Source: Bimastos eiseni
Taxonomy: Eukaryota > Annelida > Clitellata > Crassiclitellata > Lumbricidae
Assembly (NCBI GenBank): GCA_959347315.1
Contig: OY365810.1
Coordinates: 8,014,598 to 8,078,597, forward strand
DNA length: 64,000 bases
Direction of reading: 5' to 3'
A program made the position numbers and the translations under genes. Shown piece after piece: positions 1 to 12,049 of the stretch. Each line of letters begins with the position of its first letter. Within the stretch, counting starts at the first letter, position 1. Under the pieces are notes generated by a model. The model saw only the letters and a list, made by a program, of their open reading frames with translations. It did not search any database and was not told where the DNA came from.

Positions 1-849
1 CACAGTTTGGTCGTTACAGTTTTGCATATTCATTTAAATTACTAAATGGATAAAGTGACCTTACAGAAATGAGCAAAAGAGTAAAACACATGAAAAGAAC
101 ACGGTGACCGTATGACAGGCCTATTCAGGGTTTCGTTGCTTGTCTCCTATTTCAAAATCATCTAGGGTGTCGATTAATTCGGTATCCAGTATTGACAAAC
201 ATTACATCAGCTATTGGTACGTATCGATTTTATTAATAGCACTATACCGGAATGTTTAAAATCTCGCTATCCATAGAATCGAAATCGAGATCACAGACCT
301 TCCTCAAAGGCATCTTTAATAAGCTTATGCTAAAAATAACCGTGTTGCTTCTGAGATCACAACATCTTTCTTAAAGATCTTTAACCTGCTCTATCTCCAT
401 CTATCCGCTCCTTCGTCGTTTAAATATTGGAAGTTATTACCTATCGACCATACCCAAGAACGTCTGGTGATCCATACCATTACATTCGTAGACTTCTATT
501 GTTTATTATTTACACACCTCGCGTGGCGAGTCTGGTGACCAAGATCACATCATATGTATAGCTGGCGTGGCTTTGCCCGTCAGTATTAACGCCTGATGCG
601 GTGCGGCCGATATGGGAGGAACAAATGGAGGTTCAATGAATTGTTAAAGACATGTCTGATGGTCTGCGGTATAAATTAGTGTGGCAATTATTTGAAATCC
701 ATAGAAGGCCTATGTAGAAACAAATAAAAGAGGTTTGTGAAAAAAGCAAATACTTTATATGCAATAGGACGGGTCAATCGAATTTTAGCATACCTGTTTT
801 ATGCACATTCGTGACCTCTGGCATCCGGCCCATTCTCGACCTCAGAAGA

Positions 850-1330
850 GCTTCCACTATCTCTAACTCCATAATGCACTCATAGTTTGATGTTGCAATA
901 CATTTTTCCTGCCCTTGAATCAACACAACTCAAGTGTCTGCAACCAATCCAAAACTCACCAACTACTGCGGTCCCCAGAATCCCCGAACATCATCAAATC
1001 ACTTCACTGGCTAAAAATTCCAGAACTCACTCCCTAAAGAGTCCATTTCAAATTCTTATCTCTAACCTACAATTCATACCATAATCTCAGTCCAATTACC
1101 ATCGCGAACTCTTTACCATCTACGCAACCGATTCTACACAATCATCATCCTGTTTCGGTCTTTATCGACCCCCGGTCATTTCTCAAACCGGACTCAGACA
1201 TACATCCTACTGCATATCGGAAAACTCCTATGACCTGACACAAGAGCTCCTGTATAAATTGTTGCCTTGCGCATGACTTACTGGTACGCATATCATCCTT
1301 GTCATGGATGCGTCGTTAAATAAACTTATT
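850..1330 (+). mobile_element. CR1-like non-LTR retrotransposon, RT C-terminal fragment
   Basis: The plus strand reads as the region after the RT palm in CR1-like elements: a stretch with LQPIQNS near 940 (family form: LQ.VQNSAAR), then FQILISN near 1050, then ELFTIYA near 1105. The same ELFTI block recurs in the fragment at 12.5 kb and, as EPFTI, near 5.95 kb, so all three look like one family. Stops interrupt the frame, so it is a dead relic. It is followed by a tail rich in GATTACAATTACAATT (1365-1412), which resembles a LINE 3' terminus. No intact catalytic core is present. Confidence 0.6.
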
Positions 1331-3186
1331 AAAACTGACTTACTAGTGACGCTTTAGAAGTTTAGAGATTACAATGCAATTACAATTGAGTTTGGAGATT
1401 ACAATTACAATTGCTATTGTCTGCACTGCCTTCCACTCGCTGTCATTGGGGCGGTGGTACCCGCACCCTGCATCGGCTCAATGGGGCCCGTGAATGCTGG
1501 ATATCCTCAAACATCCCCATCCTCAACGCTTGTTGAAGACGCAGTTTATGTGGCTGCCCGTAAGGCAATAGCTGGCCTAAACTAAACCTCGCCGCATGAT
1601 TTGCTGCTAACCCGTCTAAGGGCGTTTTTCCTCTAATGTACGTAACTTTGGGGTTTCCTAGAATTCGCTTGCTCTGACAAACTCATATCGCCACTCTCAC
1701 CAGTTGCGACAACTGAAGTCATCCAACCCTCCCGCTACTATAAGTGGATGTCTCTCTTTTGCACGCGTGTTTGCCAAGTCGCCTAAATTATTGCTCATCA
1801 ACTGTTGCTGATCTCCCACGAGTCAGGATCCATTGTCCACCGAATTGTAGCCAGACTCATCGGTGGGTTTGTCATAACCTATCGAATATACCAATATTAT
1901 GCTGAATATTTGCTAAACTGATTGAATCGTTAAAGTCCTGAACTGCGTTCCAATATAAAAACTAAGCTTTTTGGTGCATGATTGAATTATTGCTAGGAAA
2001 TGCAAAGACATTTGCCTTGCAAATGCAGGACACATTAATCACCGCAGAAGTACCTATGATTAAGCTGGTTGCCGCCACTTCGCTATTAGAAGCTTTGAGA
2101 ATTCCAGGATCGTGTTTATGTTTTAAAACAAAGTACAGCAAATCCAGCTTAAGCGCAGCGCTGCGTCAAGTGCGAAAGTTGTCCAATATCCCAAGTGATG
2201 GACCAAGTATGGTTACCAGATTACATTATATACGTGCAAAAATTGATATGCATAGGACTGCCAAAATGTTTTCACTATCTCCGACATGGAGCTGTTTAAA
2301 CAATATATGTCATATAGATATAATGCATGTATATACTTAAGCGCCCTTGTACCGGTATAACTGCGTTACGGCGCTCTAAAAATAGTCCGTTAAATAATAA
2401 TAGATCACTCTACATCCGATATGGTAAAATTATAATAAGCCCACAAACGGACATCTTTGAATAGACTTTATGATACATTTTGATTAGTTATTGACCTACT
2501 CCCCATAATCGACTAATTCATTTGCTTATTTAAATGGTGGGCCTACCAAGTAATTCTTGCCTTTCTCTTTGCTCTCGTTTCAGTTCGATCTCATCAATCC
2601 GTCTTTGCGCGTTCTCTAGAAAAAAAAGAATTTTGACGTTGTTGAATAACATAGAACTTGAGCATGATCACTTCAAGACGACATCATGGGTATACATGCA
2701 ATAGGATTGTATTGACCGACAATAACTATAATTAATTCACCATAGAGCTAATCTGTTCATTTGGATGCGCTATTGAGCTGATTATGTTTACTAAAATTAT
2801 TTCTAGTATCAATTTGAAATATATTCCGGTACTATTTTTGATCTTATTGTTAATTAAATGTCCATTTCGTACGCTACTCATTTGCGTGCCTATAACTTGC
2901 ACAACCTATCGTTGCAGTTGAATAAGGTAAACTCATTAAAAACTTTAATCAATTTCAAGGCAGCTAAATATATTTGCTATGTTCATATACTCTATGACAT
3001 ATAAATTATAGATTTAAGAACAAAGCAATTGCACCGCTGTTCACCTTCTCAATATCCCAATAAAACATAATATTACACATATTTGGCACTTTTTGAAAAA
3101 ATAAAATGACTAGTATTTATATTGCCACAAAAACAAGTTTGATTGGGCAAAGTCATATGCATTATAATACAAAATTAGTATATGCA
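1331..3186. other. AT-rich intergenic DNA, no gene recognised
   Basis: This stretch holds the GATTACAATT-rich LINE tail (about 1365-1412) and a 120-codon open frame at 1978-2340 that matches no family I know. The motif at 2340-2400 (GCGCCCTTGT followed by TTACGGCGCTCTA) is similar to the one at 49.45-49.50 kb, so it is probably another retroelement 3' end. I see nothing else supportable. Confidence 0.4.
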
Positions 3187-3966
3187 GGGTGGGCCAGCAT
3201 AAATGGTCCAACTTTGCATGCAGATAACTCCGCCAATATTTGGAAGTTATTCATTATTAATACATCAAGTCAAAGATATTTCACTCTAGTATTATATATT
3301 AGCTTAGAAAAAATCGAACTGGTATTAGTTTCTAAGCTTAAGAAACGTTTGGAACAGCCCTAGCTGCCCTATTCTGTTGTCGTCAGTGCCGCAAAGTGGC
3401 GCAGTTGACAGACGACGATCGAGTTTTGAACAGAATTTTGCGAACCGGTAAGGGTTTTAATTAAATTAAATTTATTGAATAATTTGCTAACAGAAGCTGG
3501 AATAAAACTACCTGATCGCACGACACGAAAAATTGATGAAACGGGAGCTTCAAGTCGTAAATAACGCAAATCGCTGTATATGCACGGCGCGTGCACCCGC
3601 TAACATTGCTCGTGTGTCCGAGAAACGAATTAATTTGCAGTCAAGACGATGACGCGGGTACAACAAACTATCTCCAAGTTATTTATTAATATTGCTGTGC
3701 AGTACAATATGACTGGGTTTCATTTTTTTTGAATTTGGGCCTACTGTTAACATTGTCATGACATTTTCATTAGGTAATCACTAAAAAACGATGACTTTTG
3801 TTATGCCACGATTTGCTACATGAAGATTAAAGATGCAATAACCACTGTTTTTGAATCTTACTACTAGAGTGAAATACCTTTAATTTGATGCATTACAAAT
3901 AAATAACTTCCTAATATTAGCGGAGTTATTTGCCTGCAAAGTTGTACCATCTATGCCGGCCCACCC
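3187..3966. mobile_element. Foldback (inverted-repeat) element
   Basis: The arm starting at 3187 (GGGTGGGCCAGCATAAATGG) is repeated in inverted form ending at 3966 (CATCTATGCCGGCCCACCC). Similarity runs inward for about 110-120 bp on each side at roughly 80-85% by eye, down to the shared TATTTCACTCTAGTA block. The interior carries no recognisable gene. Terminal inverted repeats enclosing about 550 bp suggest a non-autonomous DNA transposon. I could not define a target-site duplication with confidence. Confidence 0.6.
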
Positions 3967-4301
3967 AGTATTTAAACCGATTAGTTGATTAATTACTCCC
4001 GGAAATAGGTCTTGCAGCACTCATCTTTACGACCAACAACATGATATATGTATGCATGTATCTCTCTGTTGCTCCCTTTTAAATTAACAAATCAGATTTT
4101 CTTTGCGAAGGGGATAATCAATAACACACGACCCGGGGCTCAAAGTTCTTCATTGCGCTGCTGGTCAAGGGCAATTAACGTCAGTTGTAAAACTGTCAGC
4201 TTATAATTTTTATGGAGCGATCATCCACTTGCGGGATAAGTCTACAAAACGCATCCTGACATGCGTTAGACCAGAGACAACATTTGAAGACCAATTGGGG
4301 C

Positions 4302-4941
4302 CGGTGTAGGAGGCTAAATTAACTCCCGGGATAAATTAACTCCCGGAGTGTGTTGCTCCTAAGATATTTTATTGACTAAGGCGTTAATTGTTCTTATGAT
4401 AAATACGCTCCACCCCCGCGAATAAACACTACTGTGGGGAGTTAATTCTTCCTATGGTAAATTGATTCCCATAGGAAATGTAATAGAGGAGTTCATCTTA
4501 ATTCTTCCTAAAACAAATTTCCTCCTAGGATAAATTGACTCCCATGGTAAATGGAATAGGGGAGATAATTCTTCCACGGAAAAATTGGCACCCGTAGTTA
4601 TTGGAATAGATGAGTTAATTCTATCTAGCACAAATTGACTGTCGGGAGTTAATTCTTCATAGGATAAGTTTACACTCGTTGCTAATGGAAAAGAAGAGTA
4701 AATTTTTCCTATGACAAATTGGCTTCCGTAGCTAATGCAATAATTATGGAAGTTAATTCTTCCTGGGACAAATTGACTCCCGTTGCTAATGGAATAGGGG
4801 AGTTAATTCTGCCAAAGATAAGTTGACTCAGGAAGTTAATTCTTATTAGGGCAACTTGACTTGGGCATTGTAAATGGACTAGAGGAGTTAATTCTTCCTC
4901 GAGTTAATTTATCCGGGGAGTTAATTTAGCCTGCTACACCG
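4302..4941. mobile_element. Inverted-repeat element filled with a degenerate minisatellite
   Basis: The termini CGGTGTAGGAGGCTAAATTA (from 4302) and TAATTTAGCCTGCTACACCG (to 4941) are inverted copies over about 40 bp. Between them lie diverged tandem units of about 50-75 bp, each containing GGAGTTAATTCTTCC, then ACAAATTGACTCCC, then GCTAATGGAATAG. No coding potential is visible. It is best read as a non-autonomous transposon whose body is built from internal repeats. Confidence 0.6.
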
Positions 4942-5039
4942 ATGCTTTCCTATAACTCTTGGTACTGTGCTGTATCCAAACTTCCAAAAGCAAAGAAAAT
5001 GATCTGTTAACGAAAAGTATTCCGCTTATTCGTCGATTT

Positions 5040-5040
<1 letters not shown>

Positions 5041-5071
<31 letters not shown>

Positions 5072-5088
5072 ATTTGTGTGTGTGTGAT
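5041..5088. repeat. (TG)n microsatellite
   Basis: A run of TG dinucleotides with a few interruptions lies next to the perfect hairpin at 5102-5160, in the 3' flank of the minus-strand Ig gene. Confidence 0.85.
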
Positions 5089-5101
5089 TTAAAATTTAAA
5101 T

Positions 5102-5160
5102 CCTGCAAGACCTGGGCCTTTGTAAATATTTAATATTTACAAAAGCCCAGGTCTTGCGGG
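5102..5160. repeat. Long near-perfect hairpin
   Basis: Two 29-base arms (5102-5130 and 5132-5160) are inverted complements with only two mismatches and a single T between them. The outer part reads TGCAAGACCTGGGC and the inner part TTTGTAAATATT. The structure could extrude as a cruciform or be the footprint of a small foldback element. It is about 230 bp beyond the Ig gene poly(A) signal (minus-strand sense), so it is probably outside that transcript. Confidence 0.75.
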
Positions 5161-5391
5161 AATACACATACGTGTATTTTAGATCGTCCAATAATGCGAA
5201 TGGAAGATAAATATATCGCTACATGTTATCTTTTGTTGATGATCCTAATTGCGTTGATTGTGGTAGTGGAATAAATGGCATAGTGGCACTGATGGCGGCA
5301 CAGATGCAGGTAAAGGTTGTTTTGGTTGCGGTATCTTATAAGGGTGGTAATAATTAAGGTTAATATCTATGTTTTTGTCATCTCCCATCAT

Positions 5392-5397
5392 TTTATT
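5392..5397 (-). terminator. Polyadenylation signal of the Ig gene
   Basis: AATAAA on the minus strand lies about 50 bp after the stop codon of the Ig receptor gene (5446). The position fits a short 3' UTR. Confidence 0.45.
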
Positions 5398-5445
5398 CAT
5401 AATAAAAAAATGACTGAGAAAACTTTAAGAAAATGAATTAGAATT

Positions 5446-8400
5446 TTACATACTTCGTTTGCTGCAGCGAAATATGATCACACCGATGACACCAAGGACT
5501 GGTAGAAAAATCAAAGCCAGCAGTGGCACTCGGTTTTGTTCACTGGTTGCTACAATGGAGAATTCGTTATGTAATGTAATCGAACATTTATATAGCGCTC
5601 CGTCAAGAAACCTACTCAGAAGCGCTCTCTGCTCTGGCCGAAAGGATGTTATATATCATTTCAAACGAGTAATATACGTCCGTTAGCAAAGCAGTGCACA
5701 GCGACCTGAAAGAGTCGAGTGTGATGGGTCCACGCACAAGTGTGGAATCAACCATCTGACATGGATGTTTTGAGTTTCTGGGCCAAGCTACATCGAAAGG
5801 GTAGAGCGACGACTGTATAGATGAAATGAATCATTCTTAGCTAGAAGCTGGATATGGCTTGGTTTCACAATTTGAGATGTGCGGTGACTGGGGGTCGAGT
5901 GAGATTTATCAGAGTGGTTTTGGCTTAGATGGTGAACGGTTCGCGAAGACAATTATGTGGGGTTGGAGTATTGTAAGGAGTTGCAAACTACAGATACGAC
6001 TTTGAAATGGATTCGCTCTTGAATGTTTAGCCTATGAAGGAGTGATACGAGGATTGGTATGAAGTGATGATGCTTGGGTGTTCTGGTGACAGCTCTTGAT
6101 AGTGAGGTTTGGATAAGTTGCAGACGCTTGGGTTGTTTGGGTTAAGGGTTGAAGATAATCGAACTCCATTAATCGAGGGTGGAGTGGCCAACGGATGTGG
6201 CAAAGGTGGTGACAGTTTTGAAGTCGAGCATAGACCGGATGCGGGGAGGTCACGAATGTGCATGAAGCAGGTGCTTGAGAGATTAGAAATTTGGCTAAAG
6301 AAAAAGAGATGAAGATCAAAAGTGACAACAAGACTGCGCACAGGGGCATCAGGGTGACGAGAAGTCATGAAGAGTTAGTGGATAGGTGTACTGATGGGTC
6401 ATACACTTTCTTGCTGTATTCTGGTTTGGAAGGGCTACAACAGAGAGGATTTAACGAAAGGACAGCCATTTAGAAAGTGGGCTAACAATATTGAGCAATT
6501 ATGGTTGATAAGCAGTGAGTTGGAAGAAAAGTCGTCGTTGAACCGGTTAAACACATTTGTTCAGTTAACTTTGACAGAATGAAAAGATTTTTAGATTGGG
6601 CGGTAGTTAGGTGCCCGTACATCTGAGGCGGCGATCTCGTTTGACAGGTGGGGGCACCCAATGAGAGGGGTAGGAAATGTGGGGCACGCGTATAATGTGT
6701 CCTCTCTATGTAAAAGGTGGGGGACTTGTCCCCTTGAATCCCCGGGATCGCCTCCCATGATGTACATGAGGTTTTTATTGTCTATATTTGATATTTAGAG
6801 AAGGGGAGAGACAAAAGTACAATAGACAAGTTGTCAGCTGAAGCGATATCAGAGTTGAGTTTGGGGTTCTTGGTGTGGGTTGAAAAATTGACGTGTTGGA
6901 CGAGATTCACTAATGAGAGGAGGATCAGAAACCGCACGCAACAGAGCCAGAGTTATTTTCAACATATATTTACATAGAAGTCGCTTGTAAAAGTTGTGAG
7001 TAGTAACTCGTCGAGCGAAGTGGCAGCGAGCGAGTGAATATATCCAAATTGGTCGTAAAAGACAGGGAGGAGTAGGCAGAGAATGTAGAAGGAAAGTAGA
7101 TATCGAAGACTGAGTTAATCTGAGGCAAGTCGGAATGTTGTGGGCGAACATTCGAAAGATTGGAAAAGGTGACGGGAAGAATTGTGGAAGACAACGGGCT
7201 GGATATATTTTAAGACTTTGCGGAGTGGGTTCCTGCGAGTCGTGTTATGGAGGAAGTAGTCAGGAAGCAAGGAATTAGAGATGTTGGTTAGTATACGAAG
7301 ATGATAGTCGGATTCCTTGAAGGAAAATGATGTCAGATGGACGATACCAGGAGGCAAGGTCACTGAGGGTGATGGCATTTGGGGGCTTTGGCATAGACCC
7401 AACGTTGACCGAACTGAGAAGAAATATGTTGTTGAATGATGTGGTTGGATGACATGAGGAGTCTGTGATGGGACCAGGATTTATTTCGATATCGCCACAT
7501 AGTATTTGGGTGAATAAGATTTGTCGAAGAGTTATTGCAGATGAATGAGCCATGGAACGACGAGTGAGAAGCTCTCGGAAACAGCTACGCTGGAGTCCCC
7601 TCCAGTTACACAAACTATTATTTGATTAATTTCCACATCACAAAGTTACTTATGTGTATACTAACTGTAGTGTGAGAATCCTCTGCTGTTTCGGTTAAGG
7701 GCATTGCTTATAGTACGTGTAGAAATAGGCCGACAGGGTTTACGTCAAAAAAGTTGCGCACAAAACATCACGTCTCAAAAGATCGCAGACTAATAAGATC
7801 GTGGCACGTAAGATCGCCCAATACATCACCGATGTCAAACAATTTCGAAGCCTTATTTTCATCGATCCACATTCTGTTTAAGCAAAATCATTTTCATCTA
7901 TCCAGCTACTGCATACACAACCCTCTTATCATCCCGCTTCCGCTTATGCGGCATTATCTCATCAGTCAAGCGTCTCTTAAGCAATATTGTATTTATCAAT
8001 CCAGCTTCTGCTTAGACCTAAGAATGAATTCCTTTAATAAATCCAGCTCCCAATTATGCATTATTTTTTTCATCAATCCAGCTTCCATTTATGTATTATT
8101 CATTTTTTCAATCCAGCTGGGTCGCTGGTCTTTGACGACCAACCAAGGACCAATGTACATTGGCGATCTTTTGTGCGCGTTATTTTTGACACACGACGTC
8201 ATATTTGAGGGTTGAGGTGACCATGACATTTGTGACGACGTGTGGCGAGGGGAGGGGGCCAACTGTGTCCCGAACTGCATGACGTCATTTATGGGCAGCC
8301 CCATACCGAATAAAAGAAGTACTTTGAAAGCAACAGTAAGGACGGGTGATAACTACTTTATACAATCGACAGCTGATAACCAACGTCCGAGACGTGGCTG

Positions 8401-11400
8401 TATTCAACAGTTATTAAGCCTATGTCGACATAATCAAGATCACGTGATATAGGTAATAATTTTATGCTCTTGCCTGCATCTGAATACACGTTAGCGTGCA
8501 TGGACTCCACTGTGCATGATCTGTTTCCAAATGAACAAGTAGCTTCGCACCGATGCAATCCACCTTTTTTTGGTTTTAAAATCTGATTATCAGACTCTGT
8601 AGTGACGTCATCACCACTAAGCCATTTCCATTTGTAACTGCATGATTGGCTGGTGTTCGCGTAACATCTGACTTCGTCATTCATTGTCATGTTAATTGTT
8701 AATTCGCTTCCTAAGACATCTGAATAAATTGAATATAATGAGTTGCTGCATCCAACAAAAAATATGATATACGCTGCCGATACTGAGCAAGAATATATAA
8801 CTGAGCAAACTAGTCAAATGGATTATTTCAACGACTTAGGCTTAGGTGCGCGTTTGTGCGCAAAGCATGATTATGACTGCTTCTATGATTTGCTGGAAAA
8901 TATTTACAACATTCAAGTTCTTCAGATAATGTAACTTGTTTTCGATGGATGTTATCGGATACATTTCGCACTTGTTTAATGTTTTGATTATTTTTAATGT
9001 ATTAGTTCGATTTATGAATTTATTGATTACATTGAAAGTTCTTCAATTGAACACACTCAGTCCACAAATTAATTGCGCAACAAGAATGATTGATCAAATA
9101 TAGGCCTGTAGGCCGTCGCTTAAGGCGATAGAGTAAGGAAATATATGTTATTTAGATAATTAAAACTCGAAGGGTCCTCAGATAAAAATTTCAAGAAGAG
9201 CAGCTTACATAAAATGTTTATGACGCTTGAAGAGCAACTGTAGTGTTTCCCGAACGTTCTCGCTGTTTGACAAACAAACGAAGAGTTGTCCAGATCAAAT
9301 GTACTTTTCATCGTCAGTGTATAGGTCACCTCATTATTACTGGATGTAACATTGAATCGTCCATCTGTAAGGAATTGATTGTCACCACTGGCTTTCCACT
9401 GGAGACTAGGTAAAGCGTTCCCATGATATGTTATGCTGCATGAAAGTTTGATTTCCTCTGGTGCTATATCGCAACTGTTTGGTCCAATGATACCATCTGA
9501 ATGCATATTGGTTTTGCAAACCGGATCATCACCTATGATTCATTCATTATCAAATGATACAATATCTTTAACAACTAAATCTGCAATGTCTAACAGCTTA
9601 CTTTATTGTTGCCATAGTGAATAGATGTGAAAATGAAGAAAATTATGCTTTAGATAGCATTATATAACCAAAATCACCAATTTAGTGGTCTAAACAAATG
9701 TAAGAAGTATCATTTCTCCGTGCTAGGTGCAGGTACATATAAGCTATTCTGTTGGTCACAAAAGAGATAGTTATGATAATAATAATTTTGTTTAATATCA
9801 AGCTTCGTTCGTGCTGAAGTTTAAATTATGAGGTTCTTCATCTGAGCCATCGATCACGCATACATGTATATCATCTGAGTCACGAAAACTGATTATGCTT
9901 CTCAAATGTTCAGTAAGACTACATGTAATGGCAAACACGATAATCAAATTTCATTTAACCGCTGAATGACTAGTATAGGGCCTACTCTAGCAAAAATAAA
10001 TAAGCGTTTTACTAACAAATTAAGGTTACCAATATATGTAACAGTTAGCTCCGACTGTATTTCAACTGCAGCTTTGTTCTGGACTAAATTAGTTGTCAAT
10101 TTTCAAGACCAATCGGGGGCGATGATTGTGCTTTACCACTGAACAGTTCAAGTAGGCCTACTGATGAGCCTTATTCACGCATATGTCTGATCCTCGCATT
10201 TACAAGAGAGTAAAATCTGAACGTACCCAAAACTATAAGCTGAGCCGACCTTGTTTCACCAACGCCTTCATCTTCCATGCATTCGTACTTTCCAGCATCT
10301 GATGGTTGAACTGAGCGAATTACTAAATTGCTGGCACCTGTCACTGCGTTGATTTCAACTGAAAACCTGTCACTATAGGGCTCTAGAATAGCTAGTCCGG
10401 TGTAAACGTAGAAAGTGCCATGACGCCATTGGATTAGGTTAGCTTGAAGGGACGTCGAACAGTTCAAATAAGTTGAGTCGTTAATCTGAACCTCGGCGTC
10501 ACGCGGTATCGTCTTCAAATGTGTATCTAAAACTCACAATTCGACGTGATACCGTTATTGTTTCCTCTTAATTATGAGATCCGTCACCGTAACAGTAGAC
10601 CTAGCACCAATGTGTATTTCTGTTGCAATTATTGACCACAATTTATACACCTTGTTTCTAACATTTCTTTCTCTTTACCAATCGAAAGCATTTGATTTGT
10701 ATTGAATTTATAGAACCGCCAGCTCTGAAAGAGCGAATTAACCATTGCCTAGATGTATCCCTAATCAATGAAGTTTTCTGATGGTCATACCTAAATCAAA
10801 GAACTGTTCTTGGTGAACTAACCTTTCGGTTGCTGCTTATTGGAATTCTCAACTAGTGCATGTGTGCTCTCTTCAATTGCTCGTGACATTTCGCTCTTAA
10901 CTGAAGCCACACAGTAGCCTACCTCAGTAAACTCACCTCTTTCAAACTGTGCATCCACCACAGCTTGATCTGTCTTAAGGACTGATCTTCTGGATATTGA
11001 CCTTATTACTGCTTACTTATAGTACGTTATCCGTTCATGCCTTATGCATTGGACTCTGACGTAATGGAGTTATCATTTAATATTAAAATTTATCCCTGAT
11101 TTAAGCCAGAAGAAGGACGCTACACGGTACTGTAACGCAGTGCAAACGCCACACTAGGGATTAGCGACAAAAGCACAAAATGTTGATTTCACAAAAGTAT
11201 TTTGAAAACTACTTTCAAAAAACTATTTTATTTTGTACTTACAAAATGCTTCTCAAAATTATTTAGTAAAAGTATTATCAAGATACTTTTAAAAAGTATT
11301 TCGTTTCACATTTTAAATATAGGCCTACCTGTGTGAATTATTTTGCCCATCACTGATATGAACGAAACAATATTTACATGAAATAAATAAGTTCCAGTAT

Positions 11401-11476
11401 CGATTTCAAAAGACATACCTGTTTTATGGCAAACGTTTATTATTATGGCTACAATTATCACAGGTCTGTAGTCCAT
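5446..11476 (-). CDS. Immunoglobulin-superfamily type I membrane receptor
   Basis: I read five exons on the minus strand: leader 11476-11419 (starts MDYRPVIIVAIIINVC), Ig1 10526-10227, Ig2 9532-9209, Ig3 8719-8474, and TM/tail 5633-5446. Every junction is phase 1, as is usual for Ig-domain exons, and the lengths sum to 372 codons including the stop. Ig1 is V-like, with YLNC, IQW and DAGKYEC. Ig2 has KLSC, LQW and SSFVC. Ig3 has VRCYA, WKW and HRCEA. The last exon opens with what looks like the end of a fourth Ig domain (ALYKCSI), then a hydrophobic segment VPLLALIFLPVLGVIGVIIF and a tail of only seven residues (RCSKRSM). With so short a tail, signalling would need a partner. The exon holding the start of Ig4 may be missed or lost in the repeat-filled last intron. 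The intron after Ig3 seems to use a GC donor (CAG/GCAAGA). The ligand is unknown; IgSF membership is well supported. Confidence 0.72.
5800..7613 (-). mobile_element. CR1-like non-LTR retrotransposon relic with a 2A-like peptide
   Basis: On the minus strand the frame from 7613 carries CGDIEINPGP at 7499-7470, the DxExNPGP signature of ribosome-skipping 2A-like peptides found near the N-terminus of some animal CR1/L1-type ORFs. It is followed by an endonuclease-like start (SSVNVGSMPKPPNAITLSDL, then DIIFLQ) where the usual LQET is LQGI, so a catalytic Glu is replaced. The middle is missing or badly decayed. An RT C-terminal block resumes near 6020-5880 (ERIHFKV, then LQYSN, then EPFTI). Frameshifts and stops break it throughout. 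It sits in the last intron of the Ig gene, in the same orientation. Confidence 0.65.
7830..8125. repeat. CCAGCTTCCATTTA satellite array
   Basis: Diverged tandem units of about 40-45 bp, each resembling ATCAATCCAGCTTCC followed by ATTTATGCATTATTTTTT. The same unit makes up the arms of the foldback element at 19.0-20.8 kb, so this is a dispersed family. It lies inside the last intron of the Ig gene. Open frames across it are not genes. Confidence 0.7.
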
Positions 11477-11530
11477 TGCTCAATTTAATGCGATGACCAG
11501 ATTCCGTTTTGCAAAAGAAACTAAAACAGT

Positions 11531-11537
11531 TATATAA
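11531..11537 (-). promoter_or_regulatory. TATA-like box of the Ig gene
   Basis: TTATATAA on the minus strand lies about 55 bp upstream of the leader-exon ATG (11476), a plausible TATA spacing with a very short 5' UTR. The inverted leader copy at 12.65 kb lacks an equivalent TATA box. Confidence 0.4.
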
Positions 11538-12049
11538 GGTGTTGGGATGGTGAGAAAACATACTATACAAGACATGTTTAACTGACATTAAGTTAAATTA
11601 CGAAGACTTATTTGCATGTAATAGATGACATGTTGCACAATTAAATACTATATTTAAATGCAAGAATTGTGTAGGAAATTAGTTTATTAGTTTAGCATAA
11701 TGCACCGTAAGTCGTAGTCAAACTTGTCACACAAATACAATTGGCTCAACTTTATTTACATAACATTTTTTCGTCGGGTCAATTGCTCTTTTGCATATGC
11801 GTAATGAACCATGGCATCGAGGGAGTCAAATGCATTTTGAAAAAAGAATGGCGCTATATGAGGCAGTGAATTAGACAAGAGTTGGTAAGGCGAGAACGCT
11901 CGTCAAATTGCGATTGTAATCGCAACCGTATTATAGCCCTCTTCAAAAGATATTCGCCAAAACAATCGCAGCATAATGGAAACTAAGCCAATTATCGTAA
12001 TCGTAATCTCCAAAATTCTAAACCGAACCGCCACTCGAAAGCCAAGTGC

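Noticed and set aside
1978..2340. 120-codon open frame
   Set aside because: No family recognised; it ends in a probable retroelement tail shared with 49.45 kb.
6027..6368. Pro/Ser-rich 113-codon minus-strand frame
   Set aside because: It is part of the decayed CR1-like element's C-terminal region rather than a separate gene.
8149..8164. Palindrome CCAATGTACATTGG
   Set aside because: Fourteen bases, perfect but short, in an intron with no repeats of it nearby. Chance occurrence is likely.
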